Positions 20,069 through 28,988 are shown, numbered from the stretch's first letter. The stretch is 64,000 nucleotides of DNA from Pseudomonas sp. 102515 (GCF_031085165.1 NZ_JAVHTY010000001.1:620001-684000); one strand, 5' to 3'. The notes: generated by a model not told the origin, from the sequence alone. Numbers and translations are program-made.

Positions 20069-20231
20069 TTAGGGTCTGTACGAAAGATGCCTGCGCTCGG
20101 TGGTGCTTCGTTGAAAAAGGCTTCGGAATGCTCATTTAACACTCGTAAACCCGAGCGCGGGTCCGATCCGCTTCCTCGGCCTTTTTCGCCTCGCCTAACC
20201 TTCGCTCGGCGACTTTTCGTACAGAACCTAA
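20069..20231. mobile_element. MITE-like element or IS end remnant, IS5-type termini
   Basis: A 163-base segment bounded by imperfect inverted repeats. The left end reads TTAGGGTCTGTACGAAA and the reverse complement of the right end reads TTAGGTTCTGTACGAAA, differing at one position in 17. Further in, both sides again carry GAAAAAGGC. It is far too short for a transposase, and none is nearby. TTAG and CTAA at the two edges fit the YTAR target preference known for part of the IS5 family, so this is probably a non-autonomous derivative mobilised in trans. Its right edge forms the stop codon of the adjacent GGDEF-EAL gene. Confidence 0.7.
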
Positions 20232-22324
20232 GCTGTAGACAAGCGCTGCTGGCTAAGAAAATAGGACATATCCATGGCCTCCAAGGGTTTACTGAAGAAA
20301 AACCCTTGGGCCTGATCGCATCCGCTATTCATAAAAAAATCTGCTTCGGCAGAGGTTTCTATGCCTTCAGCTATCACCGTGAGGCCTAGGCTTTTCGCCA
20401 TTGAGAGCATGGCACCGACCACCGCCACCCTGCCGCTATCCAATTCGATATCGTGAACAAATGACCTGTCTATTTTCAAGAAATCAAAGGGCATACGGGT
20501 CAAGTATGAAAAGCTCGAATAACCGGTACCAAAGTCATCGAGCGCAAGCAAGACGCCTGCCTCTTTCAGTACCTCCAACCTTATCAAGCACTTGCTCAAA
20601 TCCTTTATAAAAATCGTCTCCGTTACCTCCAGCTGCAGCAGACCCGGATCCAGCTCACAATCCCGCAACACCGTGGCAACGTAGTCTGCGTAGGAGTCGT
20701 CTTCCAACTCCAGCGCCGACACATTGACGGCGATCTTGATCTCACCTAAACCCAGCGACTTCCATTGTCCTACTTGGGTGCAGGCTTCCTTTATCGCCCA
20801 CCGACCTAACGCCACCACCAGTCTCGTCGCCTCAGCGACGGGAATAAAACTATTTGGCGCCACGTCTCCCAAAACGTCATTGCGCCATCTCATCAACGCT
20901 TCGACACCCACCACCGCACCGTTCGAAAGATCGATCTTAGGCTGATAGACAAGCCTGATCTCGTCAAGATCGATACACTGACGTAGGCCCTCCTCGATTT
21001 TCTGCCGCTCCTGGGCCTGAGCGCCTATCTCATGGCTAAAGAAGGTATACCCGTTTCGGCCGTTCTGTTTCGTCCGATACATAGCAGTGTCAGCCTGCGC
21101 AATGAGCGAATCTATATCGACATGCTCTTGCGAAGAAAACCCGACACCCATGCTGATCGTAATATGAATTTCCTGGTCATCTATAAAATGAGGCTCATTG
21201 CAACTGGATATAATTTTTTTCGCGACTTTTTCGGCAGCTTCGCGACTCTTGAGTCCTGCGAGCAACACTAAAAACTCATCGCCTCCCTGCCGGCTTACCG
21301 TATCCTCTTCCCGCACACATCCCGATAGTCGAGCAGCAACCGAAACCAGAAGCTTATCGCCTACCGAGTGCCCAAAGGAATCGTTTATCCCCTTGAAGTT
21401 ATCCAAGTCCAGAAAGATTATCGCGACGTTTGAATGGTTCCTAACGGCGGATCGCAATGATTGTGCTGCCCTGTCGCGGAACAACAGGCGATTGGGCAGA
21501 TGGGTCAATTGATCATGCTCCGCCAGATAAGTCATCTTGGCTTTCATGGCGCGCTCCATCGAGACATCATGGAATACGATGACTGCCCCCGTTACCGCCC
21601 CCTTTTCATCGATCATCGGCGCGGTGGAGTCCTCGATGTCTATTGCTCCACCGTTACGCCTCAGGAGGACAGCGCCTGCACTCAATCCTGTAGGTGCACG
21701 CTTACTCAGCGCCAGTTCTACCGGATGAGGTATATCGCCAAATGCCCCATCAAGCTTGACTTTCATGACATCGCTGACAGGTTTCCCTTGTGCCAGCTCT
21801 TTCGGCCACCCCGTCAGCTTCTCGGCGGCGGGATTGATATATTCAACCTTTCCTGCACCGTCAGTACCTATGACTCCGTCACTGATGGAATCCAGGGTGA
21901 TCCTTGCTCTCGACAGAGCGCTATTGCGTACGCGGTATCCTTCAGAACCTGTCCAGACGTCTTGTAACACCTGTATCAGGAGGCGAGGATGGGAAAACTC
22001 ATCACCTATATGGATGTGCGCGCCTTCTTGAAGGGCGAAGTCTAGGCGTGCGCGGAATGACTCCGGCCCTAAAAGCACGACAGGAATGGGAGAGCTTTTT
22101 TTGGCGGCGACACTCAAGAGTTCCAGGATCTTAGCGGGCTTCAGGACGCTCCTTGTCAATACCAGGACGATAACATCTGCCCCCCCTTCACCCTTGAGCG
22201 CCTCTAGCGCTGAACCGATACTATTGAAATGAGAGGCACCAAAGACAGTAGACGCGGAACCAATGCTTTTCATGAATCCAGAAGCTCGTGCCTTGGTAGA
22301 AACAATCATCAGATTGACGTCCAT
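20228..22324 (-). CDS. PAS-GGDEF-EAL cyclic-di-GMP protein with receiver-like N-terminus
   Basis: A 698-residue protein predicted to make and/or break cyclic-di-GMP. In order it has a receiver-like domain (about 1-120), a PAS domain (about 135-255), GGDEF and EAL. The synthase motif GGDEF is intact near residue 350. The phosphodiesterase has an EALMRW motif near residue 475 and DDFGTGYSS later, so both activities are possible. The receiver-like domain lacks the usual phosphoacceptor Asp: the strand ADVIVLVL has Leu there. No membrane segment is seen. Start ATG 22324 is chosen for the AGAGGTGG just upstream, and a GTG/ATG pair at 22366/22363 is the alternative. The stop codon TAG lies within the terminus of the MITE-like element. 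Confidence 0.88.
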   Translation of the reverse strand: MDVNLMIVSTKARASGFMKSIGSASTVFGASHFNSIGSALEALKGEGGADVIVLVLTRSVLKPAKILELLSVAAKKSSPIPVVLLGPESFRARLDFALQEGAHIHIGDEFSHPRLLIQVLQDVWTGSEGYRVRNSALSRARITLDSISDGVIGTDGAGKVEYINPAAEKLTGWPKELAQGKPVSDVMKVKLDGAFGDIPHPVELALSKRAPTGLSAGAVLLRRNGGAIDIEDSTAPMIDEKGAVTGAVIVFHDVSMERAMKAKMTYLAEHDQLTHLPNRLLFRDRAAQSLRSAVRNHSNVAIIFLDLDNFKGINDSFGHSVGDKLLVSVAARLSGCVREEDTVSRQGGDEFLVLLAGLKSREAAEKVAKKIISSCNEPHFIDDQEIHITISMGVGFSSQEHVDIDSLIAQADTAMYRTKQNGRNGYTFFSHEIGAQAQERQKIEEGLRQCIDLDEIRLVYQPKIDLSNGAVVGVEALMRWRNDVLGDVAPNSFIPVAEATRLVVALGRWAIKEACTQVGQWKSLGLGEIKIAVNVSALELEDDSYADYVATVLRDCELDPGLLQLEVTETIFIKDLSKCLIRLEVLKEAGVLLALDDFGTGYSSFSYLTRMPFDFLKIDRSFVHDIELDSGRVAVVGAMLSMAKSLGLTVIAEGIETSAEADFFMNSGCDQAQGFFFSKPLEAMDMSYFLSQQRLSTA

Positions 22325-22543
22325 CACCACCTCTGTCCGGCCAGCCTGTTTTAATACATCCATCACAAGATGGCGTCATCAATCACGTAGCGCGTTCGAC
22401 CGGATCCAGCTATAAAATAACGATCATCAACCGTAGCGAACCAAACCCAGCATCATAATTTGCAATACATCCTGGGCCTCACGCGCATCCTGGTGCGGAG
22501 TCAAGCGCACCATCCCATGGAGTACCCACTCGAACCCTGCAGC

Positions 22544-22798
22544 CTACTTGCTTAAAAAATCGATTTTTCCATAACGATCAAAGACACTGCCACCAGGCGA
22601 CCAGCCCATCGTCTTATTTTTATAAAACGTGCTATCGAAACAGTGGACCCCCGCCATCAGGAGACCGTCGAGACGAAATAACAGCTTAGGCATCCCCTGC
22701 ACACTCCAAAACCGCTCAGTCCCCTGAGGGCCTTCGATCATTGCCAACAGCAGGGCCAGCCACTTTCGCCTCGTCAGAGAGATACGCAGGCCATCCAA
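22544..22798 (-). CDS. Small hypothetical protein, TTG start
   Basis: An 84-residue frame beginning with TTG. AGAGGA lies about eight bases upstream, within the end of the preceding 33-codon frame. The protein has a basic N-terminus, a short hydrophobic stretch (WLALLLAMI) and an aromatic C-terminal part with CFDSTFYKNKTMGW. It matches no family I recognise. Local AT content is higher than in the flanking core genes. It could be a genuine accessory gene, a fragment, or chance. Confidence 0.3.
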   Translation of the reverse strand: MDGLRISLTRRKWLALLLAMIEGPQGTERFWSVQGMPKLLFRLDGLLMAGVHCFDSTFYKNKTMGWSPGGSVFDRYGKIDFLSK

Positions 22799-22807
22799 GA
22801 CGGTCCT

Positions 22808-22909
22808 CTACCAAGAATCGAAAACAAGACTGGACAACAATACCAGCAAGACCACGCCGATCAGCAAGAAATACAATATGCCTTCTATAGACGCTGAATC
22901 TTTCGGCAT
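22808..22909 (-). CDS. Possible 33-residue single-span membrane protein
   Basis: The frame begins MPKDSASIEG, continues with an uninterrupted hydrophobic segment (ILYFLLIGVVLLVLLSSLVF) and ends DSW. The ATG is preceded by GGGGGTGAC. The layout (short acidic head, one transmembrane helix, tiny tail) is that of known small membrane proteins and type I toxins. No antisense RNA or partner was identified. It lies directly upstream of the 84-codon frame on the same strand and could form an operon with it. Confidence 0.4.
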   Translation of the reverse strand: MPKDSASIEGILYFLLIGVVLLVLLSSLVFDSW

Positions 22910-23926
22910 GTCACCCCCAAAAACCTAGACGCGTGCCACCGCGCAAAGTCAAAAAATAACGAAACGCCACAGATTCTGCGCAAGCATTGGCATTCACATT
23001 TAACTCATGGCAGCGCAACTACCCAGCAACGAATACGGCTAGAAAACGGCATCTACAGCAATACTGCAGATCAGCATCATTGGCAGAAAAAGCTAAAGCT
23101 TGCAGACAGGATCAGCCCTGCATCCAATCATATTATTATAAAAGCACACCAGGCATTCCAGGTGAAGGATATCTGGCTGCCACACGCCTTCTGGGGCCAT
23201 TTGAACCATTAACCTGCTCTCTCCATCAAGAGCAGCATGGCTATGAGCACCGATCCATTACACCGCGCCGAAAAACCCAGGTGATAACAGGGAATCCCTT
23301 TTCACCCATGGCAGACCATAAAATTACAACGACGCCATGGACCTGTTATGCCCACGCCTTCTCGCCTATTGCAGACTCGCTAGAATAAAATTCTGCACCC
23401 AAGGACATGCGATCAGTACTCGCAATATATCTTGAGCTGTTCTATAAGCGCAGAAAAGGGAATTTTCTGCTACTCATATTTCCCTGCGATCAGTGACGCA
23501 AGCGGCAAACTTTGATGCAGCGTTCGGCGTCTGGATCCTGGGTATCCGATCACCAGACTCCGGTCGTTACGACAGCCATGAGAAGGATGTGCCCCACGGC
23601 AAGGCTCGTCGGTGAACAGCTGAGAGTCGGGCGGCCGTAGTCCGCCCGACTCGCCACCCGTGGTAGTGCTTGAACTCGATGAATCGACGTCCTGCGAGGG
23701 GATTCAGGGAGACCGAAGCGTCGGTGAGAGCCAAATGCCAGTACGGACTGGCTCAATCGCCTGGCACGCCTACCAACGCCTCTCGGTGAAACGCCTACTC
23801 CCCGGAAAAATCAACTAGCGCATCGACAGGATGAGCAGTAAAGAAAGGTGGCTCTTCATTACCGATAAAAAACCGACGCCGAATGACGTATCACCGGTAA
23901 AGAAGTGACTGATTCAGTTCGCCACG
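22910..23926. other. Gene-poor, AT-richer island (about 1 kb)
   Basis: No convincing gene. A 133-codon plus-strand frame (22987-23388) starts with TTG, has no ribosome-binding site and translates to unstructured sequence. Base composition is visibly richer in A and T than the surroundings up to about 23500. The one clear structure is the hairpin at 23624-23652, listed separately. Confidence 0.5.
23624..23652. repeat. Perfect 11-bp inverted repeat (stable hairpin)
   Basis: Arms GAGTCGGGCGG and CCGCCCGACTC pair perfectly around a seven-base loop. No T-tract follows on either strand, so it is not a classical intrinsic terminator. The GC-rich arms recall REP-type elements of Pseudomonas, but no second copy was noticed in this window. 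Confidence 0.6.
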
Positions 23927-24109
23927 TTAGGGAACCAACTTGTCGTTCCTGTCAGCTGTTATCGAACGGTCCGACCGTTCTCGTTGGCGCTGTTTCGCCA
24001 TCTTCTCTAAACGTAATTCAGCATGCCTGGCTTGCGTTTCTTCCAGGGTAGGTCGTAGATCTTCAGGCCGCGCTCCGGCGTCTGTCCGAGTGTTGGATTC
24101 ATCAGCCAT
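23927..24109 (-). CDS. Small charged hypothetical protein
   Basis: A 60-residue, strongly charged protein (MADESNTRTD, then a helical Glu/Arg/Lys-rich middle with ETQARHAELRLEKMAKQRQR). ATG 24109 with AGGAGA at good spacing decides the start over the longer frame to 24142. No membrane segment or cysteine is present, and it is probably an alpha-helical or disordered cytosolic protein. Function unknown. Confidence 0.5.
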   Translation of the reverse strand: MADESNTRTDAGARPEDLRPTLEETQARHAELRLEKMAKQRQRERSDRSITADRNDKLVP

Positions 24110-24381
24110 CTGTGTTCTCCTGCAAGCGACATTCGCCCACATCAGAAGTATTACGATGCTCGCCGTTCAGTGGCCACTATTACCAGCGGTCTAAAGCAAG
24201 ACAGAGACTGGCGACCGGATGCCTCGCTGCACACGCCCTCGCGTCCGGATCCCGCGCGTCGGCGAGCCCTGGCAAGAGCCAGGCACTACCTAGGCGGCCG
24301 AGGGGATACAGAGGTTGCAGCACTCCTGCAGATCGAATGCCCACGACGCCCCCTACTCCAGCGCCGCCTCGACGGTATCGG

Positions 24382-24576
24382 TCAAATCAGCAACTGGGCC
24401 AAGCACGCCGTCAGGCCAGTCAGGGCAATGCCGCCGATCACGGGTAAGAGGATCCAGAACGGGTTCTTCTGTTGCTTACGAAATCGCATCGCCTTGGCGA
24501 GTGCGGCGTTCACCTGTGCCCGGGAAGCATCGATACGACGGCGCGACGCCGCGCGAGCTTGGGCGTGAGTATTCAT
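24382..24576 (-). CDS. Small hypothetical membrane protein
   Basis: A 64-residue protein with a basic amphipathic N-terminal half (MNTHAQARAASRRRIDASRAQ) and a C-terminal transmembrane helix beginning PFWILLPVIGGIAL. AAGGAG stands seven bases before ATG 24576, which is why that start is preferred to the in-frame one at 24660. A tail-anchored or single-span inner-membrane topology is likely. Function unknown. Confidence 0.5.
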   Translation of the reverse strand: MNTHAQARAASRRRIDASRAQVNAALAKAMRFRKQQKNPFWILLPVIGGIALTGLTACLAQLLI

Positions 24577-24898
24577 GCTCGACTCCTTTAGCGGCAGCGG
24601 CTTGCGCGGTCCCTTTGGAGAAGGGGAACCGGTTGATAGTGCCCCGTCGGGATTGACCATCAGCCGGGAGATCCAACGCCTGCGCCGGGCTCGACCTGGC
24701 GATCTCGAGGTAAGGGCTCGCAGGCGTCAGAGCGTTATCGTCCCCAACGAACTGCCAAGCCTGAGCTTGTCTAGGTCGATCACCCTCATAGTGACTAACC
24801 GCCTACTCGCAGTGTGCCAGCCAACAACCGGGCACCTGAGCACATCCTGTTCCGGCGCCATGCGACCCAGTATCCAGCCACGGGTGGCGGCGTACGGG
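24577..24898. other. Intergenic region, nothing recognised
   Basis: 322 bases between two small minus-strand hypothetical genes. Open frames here are shadows without ribosome-binding sites. No repeat or terminator stands out. Confidence 0.5.
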
Positions 24899-25357
24899 CT
24901 AAGCCACGTGCAGACACGCCAGTTCCACGGTTTCGGCACTGAATGCTGTCGGATGCCGATTCACGATAGCTTCGAAAATACCCCGCATCACTGCATCGGA
25001 CTCGAAATCGGTGCGGCACCGAAGCAGGCCGGAATGGGAGACGCTGCGCTGCACCGCGGCAATGAGCCCGCCAGCGCAGAGGCTCTTGATAATGTTATGC
25101 GGTAAGCGCCCGGATCGCCGCAACGTCGTTACGGCTTCGGCGAGGACATCGAGAATCTCTTCCTCCGCGGCCGAGAAGGGACCCGCACCAAGCCGGCCTT
25201 TTTTCAGTAAGTATCGACGCGCTAGATTGAGCGCATGATGATCCAACTCAGCCTGGATCTTCGTGTTCATAACGCCACGCGCGTTGAGGCTGCTTTCCAG
25301 TGCGATGAGATAATCCCAGCTCAGAGACTGGGAGATCTGTGCGACGACACGATCCAT
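24899..25357 (-). CDS. Hypothetical protein
   Basis: A 152-residue soluble protein, mostly predicted helical, with no family I recognise. GAGGGA lies upstream of ATG 25357, and codon choice resembles the chromosome. The middle part (ALNLARRYLLKKGRLGAGPFSAAEEEILDVLAEAV) reads as a real folded segment. Two cysteines occur near the middle and one near the C-terminus. It lies alone in a gene-poor stretch before rlmE. It may be a strain- or genus-specific protein. Confidence 0.5.
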   Translation of the reverse strand: MDRVVAQISQSLSWDYLIALESSLNARGVMNTKIQAELDHHALNLARRYLLKKGRLGAGPFSAAEEEILDVLAEAVTTLRRSGRLPHNIIKSLCAGGLIAAVQRSVSHSGLLRCRTDFESDAVMRGIFEAIVNRHPTAFSAETVELACLHVA

Positions 25358-25741
25358 AGTGACTGTCCCTCAAAGAGCTACCCTCGATGGCAGTCTGATA
25401 GCACCCGATAGGCATCGTTCCCGACCGTCCGTCTCAACACACGGTGGCCGTCATGACCCTGGCGTGCACTGACGTCTCGCTTCGCCTCCGAGCGAAATCC
25501 TTCGATTTCTCCCCTTCCAACCCGGACCGCTCAGCGGAGCACCGGGACTGAAGCGGACGGACCTAGGTCGTAGCGATGCTCATGACTCGCCAGCCTAAAG
25601 CGTACAAATCGGTTAGCAGCGCAGCTGGGTCAACCTCCTACGCGGACGGCATGCGCGCCATGGACCCGGCCGGCGGCAGGCTCAGCGAGAGCGGTATCGA
25701 CCGGATCGACGCGCAGGCGAGCGCGTGGGGCCGGGGTCGAC
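25358..25741. other. Intergenic region with a possible small plus-strand frame
   Basis: 384 bases. A frame of about 58 codons begins at ATG 25577 (or ATG 25583), contains SYADGMRAMDPAGGRLSESG and ends inside the 3' end of rlmE. Its third codon positions are mostly G/C in the second half, but there is no proper ribosome-binding site, so it is not called as a gene. Confidence 0.35.
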
Positions 25742-26362
25742 TCAGCCCTTGAATCCCTTGCCGACCAGATAGACTTCCCGCGAACGTGGCCGCGAGGCTT
25801 CGGGCTTGCGGATCGACACCTTCTCGAAGGAGGTGCGCACATCCTTGAGGAACTCGTCGGAGCCTTCGCCCTGGAAGACCTTGACCACGTAGTTGCCGCC
25901 TGGCTTGAGCACCTGGCGCACCATGTCGAGGGTCAGCTCCACCAGGTACATCGCCGCCGCCTGGTCGGCCGCCGCGACGCCGCTGATGTTGGGCGCGATG
26001 TCGGAGACGATCAGATCGGGCTGCCGGCCTTCGAGCATGCCGAGGATCTGCTGGAAGACGGCGTCCTCGGTGAAGTCGCCCTGGACGAAATCGACGTTGT
26101 CGAGGGCCCCCATCGGCAGGATGTCGGTCGCCACCACCCGGCCCTTCTCACCGACGATGCCACCCGCCACCTGCGACCAGCCGCCCGGGGCCGAGCCCAG
26201 GTCCATGACCAGCATGCCGGGACGGATCAGCTTGTCCTTCTCGTTGAGCTCGATCAGCTTGTAGCTGGAGCGCGAGCGCAGGCCGTCTTTCTGAGCGCGT
26301 TTGACGAAGGGGTCGTTGACGTGTTCATCCAGCCAGCGACGGCTGCTTTTGGATCTTTTCAT
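25742..26362 (-). CDS. rlmE: 23S rRNA U2552 2'-O-methyltransferase RlmE (FtsJ/RrmJ)
   Basis: S-adenosylmethionine-dependent enzyme of 206 residues that methylates the ribose of U2552 during late large-subunit assembly. The SAM-binding motif [12 protein letters not shown] is at 54-65. The expected K-D-K-E catalytic tetrad is visible as Lys35, Asp121 (VSDIAPN), Lys161 (VVKVFQG) and Glu196 (REVYLVGKG). ATG 26362 gives [10 protein letters not shown], matching family N-termini; the in-frame extension to 26455 is not family-like. In most pseudomonads rlmE sits between yhbY and ftsH. Neither is present here, which is unusual. Confidence 0.9.
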   Translation of the reverse strand: MKRSKSSRRWLDEHVNDPFVKRAQKDGLRSRSSYKLIELNEKDKLIRPGMLVMDLGSAPGGWSQVAGGIVGEKGRVVATDILPMGALDNVDFVQGDFTEDAVFQQILGMLEGRQPDLIVSDIAPNISGVAAADQAAAMYLVELTLDMVRQVLKPGGNYVVKVFQGEGSDEFLKDVRTSFEKVSIRKPEASRPRSREVYLVGKGFKG

Positions 26363-26519
26363 GTTGGAGCTACCACGGGAAAGCGGGTGAGAAGCGGACG
26401 CACGCCAGGTCTGGCCGGCCGCAAAGTGGCGGCGATTATAAGCCGATAACGCCACCGGACGAATCAGGGATCGCCTGAGCGACCGTCAGACCGCCCAGAG
26501 GAGCGCCCATCGTCCCGGC

Positions 26520-26548
26520 CTGACAGCGCCGGGGCCGCCGGGTACAAT
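26520..26548 (+). promoter_or_regulatory. Sigma-70-type promoter for the dehydrogenase/methyltransferase pair
   Basis: CTGACA (26520-26525) and TACAAT (26543-26548) are separated by exactly 17 bases, each matching five of six consensus positions. The predicted start of transcription is near 26555, about 53 bases before the ATG at 26608. Confidence 0.6.
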
Positions 26549-26607
26549 CGCGGCCCTACCCCTCCTCGTCCCTTCCTTTGCCGGAGTCACCGGCCAGGAT
26601 TATCGTC

Positions 26608-28257
26608 ATGATTCGCCTCAACGAACTGCAGCTGCCGCTTGACCACACCCCCGCCGAATTGCGCCAGGCCATCCTCGAGCGCCTGAAGCTGAGCGACGCC
26701 GACCTGCTCGATTTCACCGTGTTCAAGCGCAGCTACGATGCGCGCAAGAAGAACAGCGTCATCCTGTTCATCTACATCATCGACCTGGAGGTGCGCGACG
26801 AGGCGGCGGTGCTGGCGCGCTTGGCCAATGACCTGCACGTGCGCCCGGCACCGGACACCGGCTACTACCCGGTCGGCCAGGCCCCGGCGCATCTGACGGA
26901 GCGCCCGCTGGTAGTGGGCTTCGGTCCCTGTGGCCTGTTCGCCGCCCTGCTGCTCGCCCAGATGGGCTTCAAGCCCATCGTGCTGGAGCGCGGGAAGGAG
27001 GTGCGCAGTCGCACCAAGGACACCTGGGCCCTCTGGCGCAAGAAGGTGCTGAGCCCCGAATCCAACGTGCAATTCGGCGAAGGTGGGGCGGGGCTGTTTT
27101 CCGACGGCAAGCTCTACAGCCAGATCAAGGATCCGAAGTTCTATGCCCGCAAGGTGATGCACGAATTCGTCCGCGCCGGCGCGCCGGAAGAGATCCTCTA
27201 CGTCAGCAAGCCGCATATCGGCACCTTCCGCCTGACCGGCGTGGTCGCGGCCATGCGCGAGGAAATCATCGCCCTCGGCGGTGAAGTCCGCTTCGAGAGC
27301 AAGGTGACGGATCTGCTGATCGACGACGGCCAGCTCGAAGGCGTGGTGCTCGCCAGCGGCGAGACCCTGCACAGCCGCCACGTGGTGCTCGCCCTGGGCC
27401 ATAGCTCGCGCGACACCTTCCGCATGCTGCACCGCCAGGGCGTGTACATCGAAGCCAAGCCCTTCGCCATCGGCTTCCGCATCGAACACCCCCAGGGCAT
27501 GATCGACCAGGCCCGCCTGGGCAAGTACGCCGGTCACCCGGAACTCGGCGCCGCCGACTACAAGCTGGTCCATCACGCCAAGAACGGCCGCGCCGTCTAC
27601 AGCTTCTGCATGTGCCCGGGCGGCACCGTGGTCGCCGCCACCTCCGAGCCGGGCCGCGTGGTCACCAACGGCATGAGCCAGTACTCGCGCAACGAACGCA
27701 ATGCCAACTCCGGCATCGTCGTGGGCATCAATCCCGAGCAGGATTTCCCAGGCGATCCGCTGGCCGGCGTCGAGCTGCAGGAGCGCCTGGAATCGCGCGC
27801 CTATGAACTGGGCGGCAGCGACTATTCCGCGCCGGGCCAACTGGTCGGCGACTTCATTCGTGGCGTGCCCTCCACCGAATTCGGTGAAGTCGAGCCCTCC
27901 TACAAGCCCGGCGTACGCCTGGGCGACCTGGCGCCCTCGCTGCCCGCCTACGCCATCGACGCCATCCGCGAAGCCCTGCCCGCCTTCGGCAAGCAGATCC
28001 GCGGCTTCGACCGCCATGACGCCATCCTGACCGGGATCGAGACCCGCACCTCCTCGCCGGTGCGCATCACCCGTGACAACGCCAGCCTGCAGAGCCTGAA
28101 CCTGCGCGGCCTGTATCCGGCCGGTGAAGGCGCCGGCTATGCCGGCGGCATCCTGTCGGCCGGCGTGGACGGCATCAAGGTCGCCGAGGCCCTGGCCAAG
28201 GCGATGCTCGCGGAAGGCAACGCGCAGGCCGCCCCGCTGGTTCGAGCCGCGGGCTGA
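26608..28257 (+). CDS. FAD-dependent dehydrogenase (COG2509 type)
   Basis: A 549-residue flavoprotein of the uncharacterised FAD-dependent dehydrogenase family. It has an N-terminal domain of about 90 residues with KRSYDARKKN. A Rossmann dinucleotide site VVGFGPCGLFAALL begins at residue 102. Later landmarks are FGEGGAGLFSDGKL and a C-terminal FAD contact (LYPAGEGAGYAGGILSAGVDGIKVAEALAKA). ATG 26608 with an AGGAT upstream is preferred to the TTG at 26578. Its stop overlaps the start of the RNA methyltransferase gene (TGATG), indicating translational coupling. The electron donor and substrate of this conserved family are unknown. Confidence 0.85.
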   Translation: MIRLNELQLPLDHTPAELRQAILERLKLSDADLLDFTVFKRSYDARKKNSVILFIYIIDLEVRDEAAVLARLANDLHVRPAPDTGYYPVGQAPAHLTERPLVVGFGPCGLFAALLLAQMGFKPIVLERGKEVRSRTKDTWALWRKKVLSPESNVQFGEGGAGLFSDGKLYSQIKDPKFYARKVMHEFVRAGAPEEILYVSKPHIGTFRLTGVVAAMREEIIALGGEVRFESKVTDLLIDDGQLEGVVLASGETLHSRHVVLALGHSSRDTFRMLHRQGVYIEAKPFAIGFRIEHPQGMIDQARLGKYAGHPELGAADYKLVHHAKNGRAVYSFCMCPGGTVVAATSEPGRVVTNGMSQYSRNERNANSGIVVGINPEQDFPGDPLAGVELQERLESRAYELGGSDYSAPGQLVGDFIRGVPSTEFGEVEPSYKPGVRLGDLAPSLPAYAIDAIREALPAFGKQIRGFDRHDAILTGIETRTSSPVRITRDNASLQSLNLRGLYPAGEGAGYAGGILSAGVDGIKVAEALAKAMLAEGNAQAAPLVRAAG

Positions 28258-28988
28258 TGAAACTCGACGACATCAAGAAGCTCCACCAGAAGAAGTACCG
28301 CGCCGAATTCGGTCACTTCCTGGTGGAGGGCGAGCACCTGGCGCTGGAGCTGCAAAAGGCTGCGCTGGAGAATCCCCAGCTGCAGCGCGCCGAACTCTAT
28401 GTGACCGGCGCCTACGAACACTGGCAGAGTCCGTTCCGGACGCACCCGATCAGCGACCGCCAGATGGCGCAGCTTGCCGACACCAGGACCCCGCAGGGCA
28501 TCCTGGCCGTGGTACCCATGCCCGCCCCCCTACCGGCCGTACCGGCCGCCGTCGTGGGCGAGCGCGCCGTCTACCTGCACGAGATCCAGGACCCCGGCAA
28601 CCTGGGCACCATCCTGCGCACCCTGGCCTGGTTCGGTGGTTTTCGCTGCCTGCTCAGCCCCGGTAGCGTCGACCCCTACAATCCCAAGGTCGTCCGCGCC
28701 AGCATGGGCGCCATCTTCCACACCCCGCTCGAACTCGATGTCGAACTCGACGGCCTGCAGCAGCGCTTCCCTCGCCTCGCCTGCCTGGACATGCAGGGCA
28801 CGCCGGTACAGTCCGCTGCTTTCGCAACCTTCGACTGCTACCTGTTCGGCAACGAAGCCCGCGGCGTCCCCCGTGAGCACCTCGCGGCCCTGAACGCCCA
28901 GCCCTTCACCATCCGCGGCTCGGGCGCCATCGAGTCCCTGAATCTGGCAGCCACGGTGAACATGTGCGCCTATGAGTTGAGTCGGTAG
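28257..28988 (+). CDS. TrmH family (SpoU) RNA methyltransferase
   Basis: A 243-residue SPOUT-class enzyme expected to transfer methyl from S-adenosylmethionine to a ribose 2'-OH in tRNA or rRNA. The three SpoU motifs are present in order: motif 1 around DPGNLGTILRT, motif 2 LFGNEARGV, and motif 3 ESLNLAATVNMCAYEL, which form the knotted cofactor site. A short N-terminal substrate-binding region begins MKLDDIKKLHQKKYR, resembling the L30e-like part of the family. Its ATG overlaps the dehydrogenase stop by one base, so the two are co-translated. The exact target nucleotide cannot be assigned. Confidence 0.87.
   Translation: MKLDDIKKLHQKKYRAEFGHFLVEGEHLALELQKAALENPQLQRAELYVTGAYEHWQSPFRTHPISDRQMAQLADTRTPQGILAVVPMPAPLPAVPAAVVGERAVYLHEIQDPGNLGTILRTLAWFGGFRCLLSPGSVDPYNPKVVRASMGAIFHTPLELDVELDGLQQRFPRLACLDMQGTPVQSAAFATFDCYLFGNEARGVPREHLAALNAQPFTIRGSGAIESLNLAATVNMCAYELSR

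Noticed and set aside
22987-23388. 133-codon plus-strand frame
   Set aside because: TTG start, no ribosome-binding site, unstructured translation and AT-rich composition; judged chance.
25577-25752. Small plus-strand frame overlapping the rlmE 3' end
   Set aside because: Some coding-like composition but no ribosome-binding site and an antisense overlap with rlmE.
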